Positions 1-7,121 of a stretch of 64,000 nucleotides of DNA are shown piece after piece; the first letter of the stretch is position 1; each line of letters begins with the position of its first letter. Under the pieces are notes generated by a model, which was not told the DNA's origin, made no database searches, and saw nothing but the letters and a program-made list of their open reading frames with translations. The position numbers were made by a program, and so were the translations under genes. Source of the stretch: Paenibacillus terricola (GTDB lineage: Bacteria > Bacillota > Bacilli > Paenibacillales > Paenibacillaceae); contig NZ_JACXZA010000002.1 in assembly GCF_014779765.1 (NCBI RefSeq), positions 620,001 through 684,000 of the forward strand. The letters run 5' to 3'.

Positions 1-125
1 GATTCCACTACATTAGGGCAGTTTTTGTGGATCTGCTCTCTAAGATGATTGAGGATTGGTTTGGCAAAATCCTCAGAGTTTTCGATGTACTGTGTAACTT
101 TTGGGTCAGTGCTCTCTAGTGACAT
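1..125 (-). CDS. DUF1801/YdeI-like small protein, N-terminal part (runs off window)
   Basis: A minus-strand reading frame opens with ATG at 125-123 and stays open to the window edge (41 codons). An AGGAG box (in 130-145) precedes it at good distance. The peptide begins MSLESTDPKVTQYIENSEDF and continues with a KPILNHLREQIHKNCP segment. This is the N-terminal pattern of the DUF1801/YdeI family of small cytosolic proteins, where a short helix with 'YI' is followed by 'LR..IH...P'. Family members have no firmly established biochemical role. Only the first third is visible, so the family call rests on this opening segment. The gene points out of the window, away from the other genes. Confidence 0.6.
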   Translation of the reverse strand, partial: MSLESTDPKVTQYIENSEDFAKPILNHLREQIHKNCPNVVE

Positions 126-507
126 TTAATATATTCTCCTTCCGGTACATTGTTTATGCCAGATCCTTGTTCACCTTGTCCATTTCAACCCAAAGCAGCA
201 ACAAAAGCGATGCCTTGCGGGGGAGTGGCTGAATAATAATCCATGAGCAAGCAAGAGAAGCCAAACGAAGTTCTTTATCACCGATTGTACCTAAGTATGC
301 GGTTATTAAATAGTACTATTTTTTTTCGAACATAGTACGGTTGAACGCACTACCTATATAGAAAGCACAAAAAGGTTTTCTTACTCGTTGTCTATTCGTT
401 CGCTCTTCAAGACTAAGTATGAATAAAAAGCGTACTTTTCAAAAACATAATCTGACTCAATAATTGGGGGGGATATAACTCCACTTTAAAAACAGGGAGG
501 AATCAGT
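126..507. other. Intergenic region with short AT-rich repeats
   Basis: No gene is supported here. It holds the upstream region of the minus-strand DUF1801-like gene and of the broken oxidoreductase at 508. TAGTACTA at 311-318 faces TAGTAC at 333-338 across a T-rich spacer, and CTAAGTATG-like words occur near 290-298 and 411-419. These could be operator elements for a small redox or HxlR-type regulator, but no regulator gene lies next to them and the match is too short for a confident call. Confidence 0.3.
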
Positions 508-776
508 ATAAGAATCTTGGTGATCTTGGCACATCCGGATCTGGACAAATCCTGTGCCAACCGGGCTTTACTGAATGCTGTGCGGGAGGAGACAATTGTT
601 TTACGATCAGTGAATTTTTAAAACCGATCCAAAGAACGATTACCAAATGTAAGGGCCGTTTTCTTCCTTCTATTGTTGCTTACAGCGCGTCACAGGGGGA
701 CGATGCCTTTCTCTCTCAAGAAGCTAAAAGATATGTGGACCATATCCAATCTGTTCCGAGCTTGCTTGTTCATTAA
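508..776 (+). pseudogene. Remnant of a YwrO/KefF-type NAD(P)H oxidoreductase with internal deletion
   Basis: A GGGAGG box at 495-500 is followed at 508 by ATA where the start codon should be, then by RILVILAHPDLDKSCANRAL. This is the N-terminal nucleotide-binding opening of flavodoxin-fold NAD(P)H quinone oxidoreductases. That frame ends at a stop at about 619-621. A second piece in another frame (about 645-776) reads KGRFLPSIVAYSASQGDDAF followed by LSQEAKRYVDHIQS and a stop, matching the typical C-terminus of the same family ('LPPFVVYGA..LSDEEL...YV.HI'). The central ~100 residues, including the region that contacts flavin, are missing. I see both ends of one gene with an internal deletion and a changed start codon, so it should be non-functional. 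Confidence 0.65.
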
Positions 777-818
777 TATTGCAGAAAACCAAATTGAACA
801 GAAAAAGGAGATCATCAA

Positions 819-1232
819 ATGAGTAAATCTGATTGGGGACTTAAGTCAGTAACATTTTGGTTAGTGGGTGTTATTACACTGTTGATGCTGTTTTTAGGAG
901 TAAAAGGCTTTATCCAGCCAGTAGCTGCGATTCGAGGATTTGGCATACCGCTGCATGACACTGCCGATAAAAATCTTGTGTATATAAAAGCGGACCGAGA
1001 TCTGTTTATTGGCATCTTCCTATTAGTCTTGATGATCCTTCGTATGAGAAAAGCATTGCTTGTCGGTATGTTAACTTCAATTTTGATACCATTAATTGAT
1101 GCAACTTTGGTATTAACGAATGCGGTGGACAAAACACCTTCTTGGATTCATATCGTTTCTGCCGTATATGGGCTTGTAATAGGCTGGATGTTGTATCGAG
1201 AAGAACGGCAAGCCACAACAACAACTAAATAG
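819..1232 (+). CDS. DUF4267 small integral membrane protein
   Basis: 137 residues. The start at 819 follows an AAAAAGGAG box. The protein has four hydrophobic segments at about residues 12-30, 62-74, 78-100 and 108-124. The short motif KADRDLFIGIFLL before the second membrane pair, and the overall size, match DUF4267 proteins, which are uncharacterised bacterial membrane proteins. The gene is followed after 10 nt by the DUF2269 gene at 1243 and they are probably co-transcribed. The stop codon and the next ribosome binding site overlap (TAGGGGG). Nothing in the sequence points to a substrate or partner, so the biochemical role is unknown. Confidence 0.65.
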   Translation: MSKSDWGLKSVTFWLVGVITLLMLFLGVKGFIQPVAAIRGFGIPLHDTADKNLVYIKADRDLFIGIFLLVLMILRMRKALLVGMLTSILIPLIDATLVLTNAVDKTPSWIHIVSAVYGLVIGWMLYREERQATTTTK

Positions 1233-1242
1233 GGGGCAATAC

Positions 1243-1686
1243 ATGTACAATTACCTGTTGTTCATCCATATCCTCTCCGCGGTGACAGCCATTGCCGCAG
1301 TCATTTGCTATCCCATCATCATGAGCAGCGCCCGGACAGTGGGTCAAACCAAATTCGCGCTTTCGTTGCTGGAGAAGACGGCTATCCTGCCGAAACTCGG
1401 TGGCACGCTACTGCTTCTTACGGGTCTTGCGATTGGCTTTCAAGAAACCTATTTATTTCGAGAGCAGTGGTATGTGGCTTCGATTGTCGTCTTCTTTATC
1501 ATTTTGGTCATCTTTGCTCGACTTCTTCCTGTCGGTAACAAGCAACAGCTAAAGTTGCTGCAGCAGACGCAGGGCGATGATCTACCTGAGGCGTACCGAC
1601 TGAGTCGTAGACGCTCCGCCTTGCTAGAAGCGGTCGCTATTCTTGCCGTTTTCGTCTCGATTCTGCTAATGGTATTCAAACCGTGA
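1243..1686 (+). CDS. DUF2269 family membrane protein
   Basis: 147 residues. It starts MYNYLLFIHILSAVTAIAAV, the N-terminal histidine-containing membrane segment typical of DUF2269/YphA-like predicted integral membrane proteins. Further hydrophobic segments lie near residues 50-64, 78-95 and 125-144. A charged stretch around 100-122 probably faces the cytoplasm. It sits 10 nt behind the DUF4267 gene with a GGGGG ribosome binding site and is followed by a hairpin at 1688-1715, so the two genes look like a two-gene transcript. The function is not known. Confidence 0.65.
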   Translation: MYNYLLFIHILSAVTAIAAVICYPIIMSSARTVGQTKFALSLLEKTAILPKLGGTLLLLTGLAIGFQETYLFREQWYVASIVVFFIILVIFARLLPVGNKQQLKLLQQTQGDDLPEAYRLSRRRSALLEAVAILAVFVSILLMVFKP

Positions 1687-1687
1687 G

Positions 1688-1715
1688 AAGGGACTCCCTC
1701 TCGAGGAGACCCTTT
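1688..1715 (+). terminator. Probable terminator after the DUF4267-DUF2269 pair
   Basis: AAGGG-A-CTCC (1688-1697) pairs with GGAG-A-CCCTT (1705-1714), with one A-A mismatch and a 7-nt loop. TTTAATTATAAT follows. The tail is A/T-rich rather than a clean T-run, so this is a moderate candidate. Confidence 0.5.
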
Positions 1716-1732
1716 AATTATAATGGGTAAAG

Positions 1733-1888
1733 ATGTTGACCACGGTTCCAGATGGTTCTAATCTCGGGCTTGGTTGCGGCAACCCACAAGCAATTGCATC
1801 TCTAAAGCCTCACCCCGAGCTGAAAGACATCAACGGCATCCGTCTTTACCCGTCTCAAATTGGTCTTTTTAGCTTCATGAGAGATTAA
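1733..1888 (+). pseudogene. ArsM-like (arsenite methyltransferase) fragment
   Basis: A short open stretch from ATG 1733 to TAA 1886-1888 contains GLGCGNPQAIASLKP. This is the segment before SAM-binding motif I in ArsM-type arsenite methyltransferases ('GLGCGNP.ALASLKPGE'). The methyltransferase motif should follow immediately, but the reading continues into HPELKDINGIRLYPSQIG, which I do not recognise, and then stops. There is no convincing ribosome binding site or promoter. I read this as a small leftover of an arsM-like gene fused by deletion to another sequence. Confidence 0.45.
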
Positions 1889-2022
1889 CGGATTTATGAC
1901 GATGGTTAAATACTGGTGCTCATCTTGAACAACGGGACTATGTTAGTGTCCTGTAGCCTCCATAACAACGAGGGGCGTATTCCTGCAGCGGACTCCACAT
2001 CTTTTTTTAAAGACATTAAATT

Positions 2023-2041
2023 ACTGACTGCATTTGTCAGT
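2023..2041. promoter_or_regulatory. Inverted repeat upstream of the WYL regulator gene
   Basis: ACTGAC (2023-2028) and GTCAGT (2036-2041) form a perfect 6-bp inverted repeat with a 7-bp spacer, 67 nt before the regulator start. A TATACT box lies at 2052-2057 and another at 2083-2088. DeoR/YafY-type regulators often bind such TGAC/GTCA dyads in their own promoters, so autoregulation is plausible. The position fits, but binding is inferred. Confidence 0.45.
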
Positions 2042-2107
2042 GATTTAGGGTTATACTCAAAACGAGTTTGGAATAGCTTGGTTATACTTGGAAAGAAGGA
2101 TTAGTCG

Positions 2108-3106
2108 ATGACGAAATCGGACAATATGTTATCGATTCTCTGGATGCTGCGCTCTGGAAAACGGATGACCGCTAAGCAGTTGGCGGAAGAGCTCGAGATT
2201 CACGTGCGGACCGTCTATCGCTGTATAGATTCTCTGTGCGTCAGCGGGGTTCCAATCATTGCGGATTCGGGCCCAAACGGCGGCTATAGCATCCTAAGCC
2301 GGTTTACCGATTCCCCGCTCTTCTTCGATATCGAGGAGCAGAAGGCGTTGATCCATGCCTCAATATTTGCTAAGGAGGCTGGGTACCCCTACTCAGATGA
2401 TTTAACCCGAGCGATGGACAAGATGATGCGCTACGCGAACGAGAAACAACTGGATCATCTTAAGAGTCATAGTACTGCCTTATCCGTCATTTATCCACGA
2501 ACGGACGGAGTGCTTCAACTCTATCTTCAAGTGCTGGAGGCGGCGGCAGGACAGGGTCGGACGGTGGAAATGCAATATGACCGGGGCAAGGGTGAGGCCC
2601 CTCTTCCACGACTGTTCAACCCTTATGGTATCGTCTATTGGAAAGGGAACTGGTATACGGTAGGGTATTGCGGTTATCGGAAGGAGTTGCGGAATTTTCG
2701 AGTGGACCGTATTCGCTCATTGCGGGAGACGGAGGGACGTTTCCAGCGTCCGGCGGGTTTCTCGGCTAAAGATCATCTGCTCGATCATCTGCTTCCTAAT
2801 CCAACCGGATCAGCTAAGTTCGAGACCGTTCGAATTAAGGGTCAAGAACAGGTTCTGAACGAGTTGTGTCATCATTGGTTGTTCGGGCATGCACTCGTTG
2901 AGCGTATGCCCGAAGAGGCCGTGTTCCAGTTAGAACATTCGATGTTGCAGACGTATGTCCCTTATTTTTTGATGCCGTACGGTACAGCCTTGCAGATTGA
3001 GTCGGAGCTGCTTATCGGAAAGATGGTGGAGGCGAACTCCCGAATGATTGCGCATTACGAAGCCATGTTGGCAAATTCCACAAGAAGAGAGGAAAATGAA
3101 CGATGA
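2108..3106 (+). CDS. YafY/YobV-type transcriptional regulator (HTH + WYL domain)
   Basis: 332 residues. An N-terminal HTH_11-type helix-turn-helix lies at about 6-60 (MTAKQLAEELEIHVRTVYRC, then SGVPIIADSGPNGGYSI, the winged hairpin). A WYL-type sensor region lies at about 145-215 (LFNPYGIVYWKGNWYTVGYC and the FRVDRIRSL core), followed by the usual C-terminal extension. Such proteins are DNA-binding repressors or activators that sense a small ligand through the WYL fold. The start at 2108 follows AAGGA at about 2096-2100. Its stop overlaps the start of the ABM gene by 4 nt (ATGA), so it leads a tightly packed operon with the monooxygenase-like, DUF6157 and SnoaL-like genes. The inverted repeat at 2023-2041 suggests autoregulation. 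Confidence 0.85.
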   Translation: MTKSDNMLSILWMLRSGKRMTAKQLAEELEIHVRTVYRCIDSLCVSGVPIIADSGPNGGYSILSRFTDSPLFFDIEEQKALIHASIFAKEAGYPYSDDLTRAMDKMMRYANEKQLDHLKSHSTALSVIYPRTDGVLQLYLQVLEAAAGQGRTVEMQYDRGKGEAPLPRLFNPYGIVYWKGNWYTVGYCGYRKELRNFRVDRIRSLRETEGRFQRPAGFSAKDHLLDHLLPNPTGSAKFETVRIKGQEQVLNELCHHWLFGHALVERMPEEAVFQLEHSMLQTYVPYFLMPYGTALQIESELLIGKMVEANSRMIAHYEAMLANSTRREENER

Positions 3107-3405
3107 GCAAGTTCGCCATGTTCGGAAAATTAACGGCCCACGAGGGGAAACGGGAAGAGCTCGCGGAGATGATGCTGGCATCCAGCGCGACATTGAACGA
3201 TATGGAGGGCTGCATCTATTATATCCTGCATGCGGCTGAAGACGATCCTAACGACCTTTGGATTACGGAGCTATGGGAGAGTCAGGAGTTTCATGCCGCA
3301 TCTTTGAAAAACGAGAAGGTATTGGAGCTCATCGGGCGTTGCCGGCATTTAATCGCAGGGGGCAGTGCTGTAAAGGTTCGGCCGCTCGGAGGAAAAGGAT
3401 TTTAA
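3103..3405 (+). CDS. ABM-domain putative quinol monooxygenase
   Basis: 100 residues, a single antibiotic biosynthesis monooxygenase (ABM, YgiN-like) domain. It has the opening strand KFAMFGKLTAHEGKREELAE, the central CIYYILHAAEDDPNDLWITE and a helix containing W.S.EFHAASL. These dimeric ferredoxin-like proteins include quinol monooxygenases and heme or polyketide-modifying enzymes. Many members bind no cofactor and have unknown substrates. The ATG overlaps the regulator stop (ATGA), implying translational coupling. The WYL regulator probably controls it. No substrate can be predicted from sequence. Confidence 0.75.
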   Translation: MSKFAMFGKLTAHEGKREELAEMMLASSATLNDMEGCIYYILHAAEDDPNDLWITELWESQEFHAASLKNEKVLELIGRCRHLIAGGSAVKVRPLGGKGF

Positions 3406-3449
3406 TTAAATCGATGAGCGGTGCTATACCTGATTCAGGAGGAATGAGG

Positions 3450-3875
3450 ATGGACTGGAATTACTATGATACGTTCATTACCGTTGCCGCGGATTGCCCC
3501 TCAGAGACCGGAATGAAGCCCTTGGACAAGAAAAACGGGAAAACAAAGCCGGGTATCGAGTTTGAGTTACTCGCGGATAAACCGTATGGCAATACTCAGG
3601 AGGAACTCTTGTACATCGTGCATATCCGACACAAAAACATTCCGGAGGAGGAGTTAGCTGAGAGAGGGGACCAGATTCGAGACGAGTTTTTTATGAAACC
3701 GAAACCATGCTTGAGAGCATCGATGCTCCCGAAAAAATACGGATGGGGTATTCACTTCGATGCGAAGGGGAAAATCGCGATCGTTCCGATGGAATCTCCA
3801 GAGTATAGGCGATTTGTGGAAGGAGCCTATGGAAATGTGAAGCTGCTCGCCGCTATGAGAAACAAGAAGAAGTGA
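3450..3875 (+). CDS. DUF6157 family protein
   Basis: 141 residues from ATG 3450. This start is chosen because AGGAGG at 3437-3442 lies 7 nt upstream, whereas ATG 3444 is only 1 nt away from it. The open frame extends upstream to 3258 but has no family sequence there. The protein begins MDWNYYDTFITVAADCP, contains PCLRASMLPKKYGWGIHFD and ends with ESPEYRRFVEG. These features (Y.TFI.VA.DCP, CLRAS..TK.YGWG.H) characterise the DUF6157 family of small soluble proteins of unknown function. Its stop codon overlaps the next gene. Confidence 0.7.
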   Translation: MDWNYYDTFITVAADCPSETGMKPLDKKNGKTKPGIEFELLADKPYGNTQEELLYIVHIRHKNIPEEELAERGDQIRDEFFMKPKPCLRASMLPKKYGWGIHFDAKGKIAIVPMESPEYRRFVEGAYGNVKLLAAMRNKKK

Positions 3876-4279
3876 GTGCAATCACAGGAGAAACGGAGAG
3901 AAATTCTTTGATTAGAGAGGAATCTGAACAAATCATTTATCGAATGTACGAAGCATTCAATAGCAGAGACATAAATTCGGTAGATGATATTTTTACAAAT
4001 GGATTTTACAGCCATCCCTTACAAGCGGGGATTGAAGCGGTTAAAAAAGCATGGGCTTCAATGTTCGAACGGTTCCCGGATATCCGAGTGGTCGTCGAAG
4101 ATCTGCTTGTTGATGGCGATAAAGCTGCGAGTCGCACAAGTATTCAGGGAATCAATATAGCGGATTCTGAAAAACAGCCGATGATTATTGAACTTATCCG
4201 CCTAGAAAACCAACGGATTGCCGAAGTATGGGGGCTTACGAATTTGGGGGAGTTTTTCGGGGAAAAGCGTAAGGGTTAA
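3872..4279 (+). CDS. SnoaL-like / NTF2-fold protein
   Basis: 135 residues from GTG 3872, which overlaps the previous stop. A TTG at 3908 preceded by GGAGAAACGGAG is an alternative start giving about 123 residues. It is a single SnoaL-like alpha+beta cone: a helical start EQIIYRMYEAFNSRDINSVD, then FYSHPLQAGIEAVKKAW, FPDIRVVVEDLLVDGDKAAS and a final EVWGLTNLGEFF strand. The family includes polyketide cyclases and many proteins of unknown role. The order regulator-ABM-DUF6157-SnoaL suggests a small stress or detoxification operon, but this is inference and no active-site residues can be assigned with confidence. Confidence 0.7.
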   Translation: MSAITGETERNSLIREESEQIIYRMYEAFNSRDINSVDDIFTNGFYSHPLQAGIEAVKKAWASMFERFPDIRVVVEDLLVDGDKAASRTSIQGINIADSEKQPMIIELIRLENQRIAEVWGLTNLGEFFGEKRKG

Positions 4280-4303
4280 CCTCCTAACGGGCAACGATAG
4301 CTC

Positions 4304-4361
4304 AACTATGACCCGTAAGATGGACACTTTGAAAAAAGTGACCATCTTACGGGTCATAGTT
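4304..4361. repeat. 58-nt near-perfect hairpin made of IS3-like terminal inverted repeats
   Basis: AACTATGACCCGTAAGATGG (4304-4323) and its exact reverse complement (4342-4361) form a 20-bp arm. A single unpaired A on each side and an inner CACTTT/AAAGTG stem enclose a GAAA loop at 4331-4334. The arms begin TGACCC and run into GGACACTTT, which resembles the terminal repeats of IS3/IS150-group elements. It lies 25 nt after a gene, but no T-run follows, so it is not a typical terminator. I read it as two IS ends brought together (an emptied IS or MITE). Confidence 0.6.
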
Positions 4362-4440
4362 CATATATTAGGGCAGGCGTACCGAGCGTGTGGGATATTG
4401 CTTACGTATCAATGCGGCTAATGTCCGCTCGAACAGAGGA

Positions 4441-4860
4441 TGCAAACCCATACGATCTGGCCTGATCTCCTAGAATGGATGTGACCCCAATATACACCTG
4501 AGCTATACTTATAGCTCAGTTCATACTCCGTTTCTGGGCTAAGTATGGTGCCATCAGTAGAATAAGTGGTTAAGGTGAATTTTACACCGTTAGGCTCAAT
4601 GATATATGTCTACGAAAGCGTGCTGTTATCCTTTACCTTAAGCGATTGACCTGGCTCCACAGCCAGGATGTTATAGATGCTCTTTGCGGGAGTTAACGTC
4701 AATGTTGCTTGAAGTTTGGATACAGTTACCGCGAAATAACCGCTGTTGTTACTCATTGTACTTTCCCCAGTGCTTGAATATACCTCGTACGTTACAAGAA
4801 CTCCCACTCGGATTATCGATAGCCACATCGATCCCTGTTCTCACACAATTCCTACACCAC
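4441..4860 (-). pseudogene. Degraded ORF for an unrecognised beta-rich protein
   Basis: On the minus strand, protein-like sequence VTYEVYSSTGESTMSNNSG, FAVTVSKLQATLTLTPAKS and ILAVEPGQSLKVKDNSTLS runs to an in-frame TAG at 4612-4610. It continues in the same frame with TYIIEPNGVKFTLTTYSTDG and PETEYELSYKYSSGVYWGH. Upstream, IDVAIDNPSG appears in a different frame, implying a frameshift near 4810. Alternating hydrophobic/polar strands and Ser/Thr richness suggest a secreted or surface beta protein, but I do not recognise a family. The internal stop and frameshift argue that the gene is dead. Confidence 0.3.
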
Positions 4861-5327
4861 CAATACAACTATGAGCAATTTACACTTCCTATGTCTACAA
4901 TTGTTGAAGCAACCAGAACCATGGATGAGGACGATGCAATAAAAATCATAAAACGAATGGGTGTGAATTATAAATTTAATTTTGATCTGGCAGCCCAGCT
5001 GCTGGAAGACCATTTGCAATCGAGAAATACGTTGAGAAATCAAGCCGAATATCTCGACAATGCCGTATTTGGAATGAATATTACGATCAGCTTGATGAAT
5101 ATATTGCGCACGAAAAAATAGACCCAATGGGCTTGAATCTTGTTTTACCTCTCAATATTCTGTGGGAACACAAGGTAGATCTCGATTTATTAATCAAATT
5201 TTTATATGAATGAGGGTTAATTACGAACGCAAATGAAGCGCTGCTATTAGCCGGCAGCCAGCTTCGTAGTGAAGCTCAAGCAGTTATGGACAAAACATTA
5301 CAACACTTAAATCCCTTAATTCGATAA
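4861..5327 (+). pseudogene. Degraded ORF, family not recognised
   Basis: Coding-like sequence TIVEATRTMDEDDAIKIIKR, NYKFNFDLAAQLLEDHLQS and FGMNITISLMNILRTKK runs to a TAG at about 5121. It resumes in another frame as MGLNLVLPLNILWEHKVDLD, is cut by TGA at 5211-5213, and continues GLITNANEALLLAGSQLRSE to TAA 5325-5327. Two disruptions in a helical, charged protein with no ribosome binding site point to a decayed gene. No family match can be given. A 16-nt near-repeat (CCGGCAGC.AGCTTCG) lies at 5251-5266 and again at 5341-5356, at and just beyond its 3' end. Confidence 0.3.
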
Positions 5328-5438
5328 AAAAAGAAAGTAACCGGCAGCAGGCTTCGACATATTAAATATTTGCACAAGTATATAATTTCTCTAATTAGGA
5401 GCTCATTCGATATAAAAAGCTTGTTTTAGGAGGTGAAG

Positions 5439-5817
5439 TTGATTCAATCACCACAAATTTTTGCCACATATCTTCCGGTATTAAGCCATGAAACTGTGAA
5501 GCATTTAATGGCTTTCTTATCATCTGAGGAACAGGAACGAATCGGAAGGTCATCATGAGGACCGATACCGTTCACTTGCGGCGAATATGTTGGCTAGAAC
5601 AGTAATATTCGACAATTTTACGATTAGTTTACGGGACTAGTCCGTTCATTCGACCGAGTTTGCTCCGCGTTATTACTATCGCACTTATCACATTGATCCG
5701 GAATATATGCGGTCGGTATGCTCAGAATCCGCACATTTACCAAATGAAGCCGTAATAATCACATGAGATGAGCTATGCAGGGAATTTTCGCATCTGCATT
5801 CCGTTACCGGTGATTAA
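5439..5817 (+). pseudogene. Sfp-type 4'-phosphopantetheinyl transferase remnant, internally deleted
   Basis: A strong AGGAGGTGA box leads to TTG 5439 and IFATYLPVLSHETVKHLMAF, then LSSEEQERIGR, the N-terminus of Sfp-like PPTases. After a small frameshift at about 5555, HHEDRYRSLAANMLARTV follows, equal to the family's 'H.ED..R.L.G..L.R..I' segment. It stops at TAG 5638-5640. In the same frame comes RYYYRTYHIDPEYMRSVCSE and then DELCREF, the family's extreme C-terminus. About 130 central residues are gone, including the Mg/CoA-binding GVD and W..KE motifs. Intact, this enzyme would convert apo carrier domains to holo form. Its position just before a large NRPS/PKS cluster suggests it once served it. 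Confidence 0.8.
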
Positions 5818-5846
5818 TCTAACCTTCCTGTGATCGGAAAGAAGGG

Positions 5847-7053
5847 ATTCTTATTACATTAAAGAGTATTTTTAACACGTATTCATGGGAAATTTTGCTC
5901 AGCTTAGCGTTAATTAGTTTTTGCTTCTTGGTAAACTTGATTTATACGATCTGGCAAATACATAGGAAAGAGAGAGTTTATCAAGCTGCGCACAAGGAAG
6001 GGATCATACAATTTGGTTGATAACGGTCATTTGCGGGTTTGTTTATCTGGGCTTTATCAATCCTTTTGGCCTACTGATTTCTCTCCTTGTTGTTGGAATT
6101 GCAGCGGCAATATTTATGCTGATGGGCAGGTCGGCGAATGCGCTCTGGAAGCAAACACGGGATATGCAAAATCAATTTTTCAAGTTCATTGCCGATCTGC
6201 TCCAAGGGTTTAAAGAGCTTTCATTGAGCCGGCTCAAAAGCAAAGCGTTTCAGCAGGATATGGATCAGAATTGTCAGGATTATCGGGATAAACGGACAAA
6301 AGCAGATATCCGGATTGCCAACGTCATGATAAGCAGCGAGTTGCTATAGTACCTCTGAGAGAAGAACGGGGGAATTGCGAGGCATGCAGTATTCAGTTGG
6401 ACAAGGTTGTTTATGAGTACAAAAACACGAAGGGTGATCTTTTTACAGTAGGCCCGATCAGCTATGAATTTGGAGCGGGAGAAATCATTTTTATCGTAGG
6501 TGGGAATGGGAGCGGCAAATCAACACTGGCCAAATTGCTCACGGGACTCTACGTACCGGACAGCGGCAGCATAAAGGTTAACGGGGTAGAGGTTGCCTCT
6601 GAACACCTAGGTCCGTGTTTTTCAGCTATTTTTAGCGATGTGTATTTGTTTAATAAATTATATGGAATTGATTACAGCGATAAAATGGGCGAGGTGGAAT
6701 TTTACTTATCTGTTCTGGAATTAAAGGATAAAGTCCACATAAAAGAAAGCGGTTTCAGTACCATCAAGCTGTCAACAGGTCAGCGCAAAAGACTTGCATT
6801 ACTTATCAGCTATTTAGAGGATAGACCTGTTTGCTTGTTCGATGAGTGGGCGGCGGATCAGGATCCGGATTATCGTAAATTCTTTTATGAAGTGCTGCTG
6901 CCTGAAATGAAGGAGCGTGGTAAATGCGTGATCGTGATTACACACGACGACCGTTATTTTGAGAAAGCGGACAAAATTCTGAGAATGGAAAGTGGGATTA
7001 TTGCAACTGAGCTTGAGGAACAGTTGCCTAAACATAGCGCGATGAATCTGTAA
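5847..7053 (+). pseudogene. Cyclic-peptide export ABC transporter, membrane domain broken
   Basis: Three out-of-frame pieces are visible. (a) 5847-6020 codes one hydrophobic helix (ILLSLALISFCFLVNLIYTI), possibly the N-terminus, with no clear start. (b) About 6006-6349 codes two membrane helices and DMQNQFFKFIADLLQGFKEL with SLSRLKSKAF, the typical intracellular loop of SyrD/YojI-type exporters, ending at TAG 6347-6349. (c) From about 6346, and openly from TTG 6397, a full ATPase domain: Walker A GGNGSGKST, signature LSTGQRKR, Walker B VCLFDEWAADQDP, switch His THDD. The membrane domain lacks several helices and the ATPase is in a different frame. The ATPase half could still be translated alone, but no intact pore remains. 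It lies 68 nt before the first synthetase gene and was probably its exporter. Confidence 0.7.
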
Positions 7054-7121
7054 GTTAGCAGAGAACACGCGTGTGAAGAGATAGCCCTTAGCTATACCAT
7101 AATATGAAAAGGGGCCTACTG

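Noticed and set aside
1916-2104. 62-codon ORF before the WYL regulator
   Set aside because: It overlaps the inverted repeat and promoter-like boxes, has no ribosome binding site and no recognisable protein pattern.
3258-3449. Upstream extension of the DUF6157 reading frame
   Set aside because: It overlaps the ABM gene in another frame. The good ribosome binding site and the family start both favour 3450.
4304-4361. Hairpin as an ordinary rho-independent terminator
   Set aside because: No T-run follows on either strand and the arms resemble IS ends.
4218-4421. 67-codon ORF overlapping the SnoaL-like gene
   Set aside because: It spans the IS-like hairpin in a different frame with no ribosome binding site.
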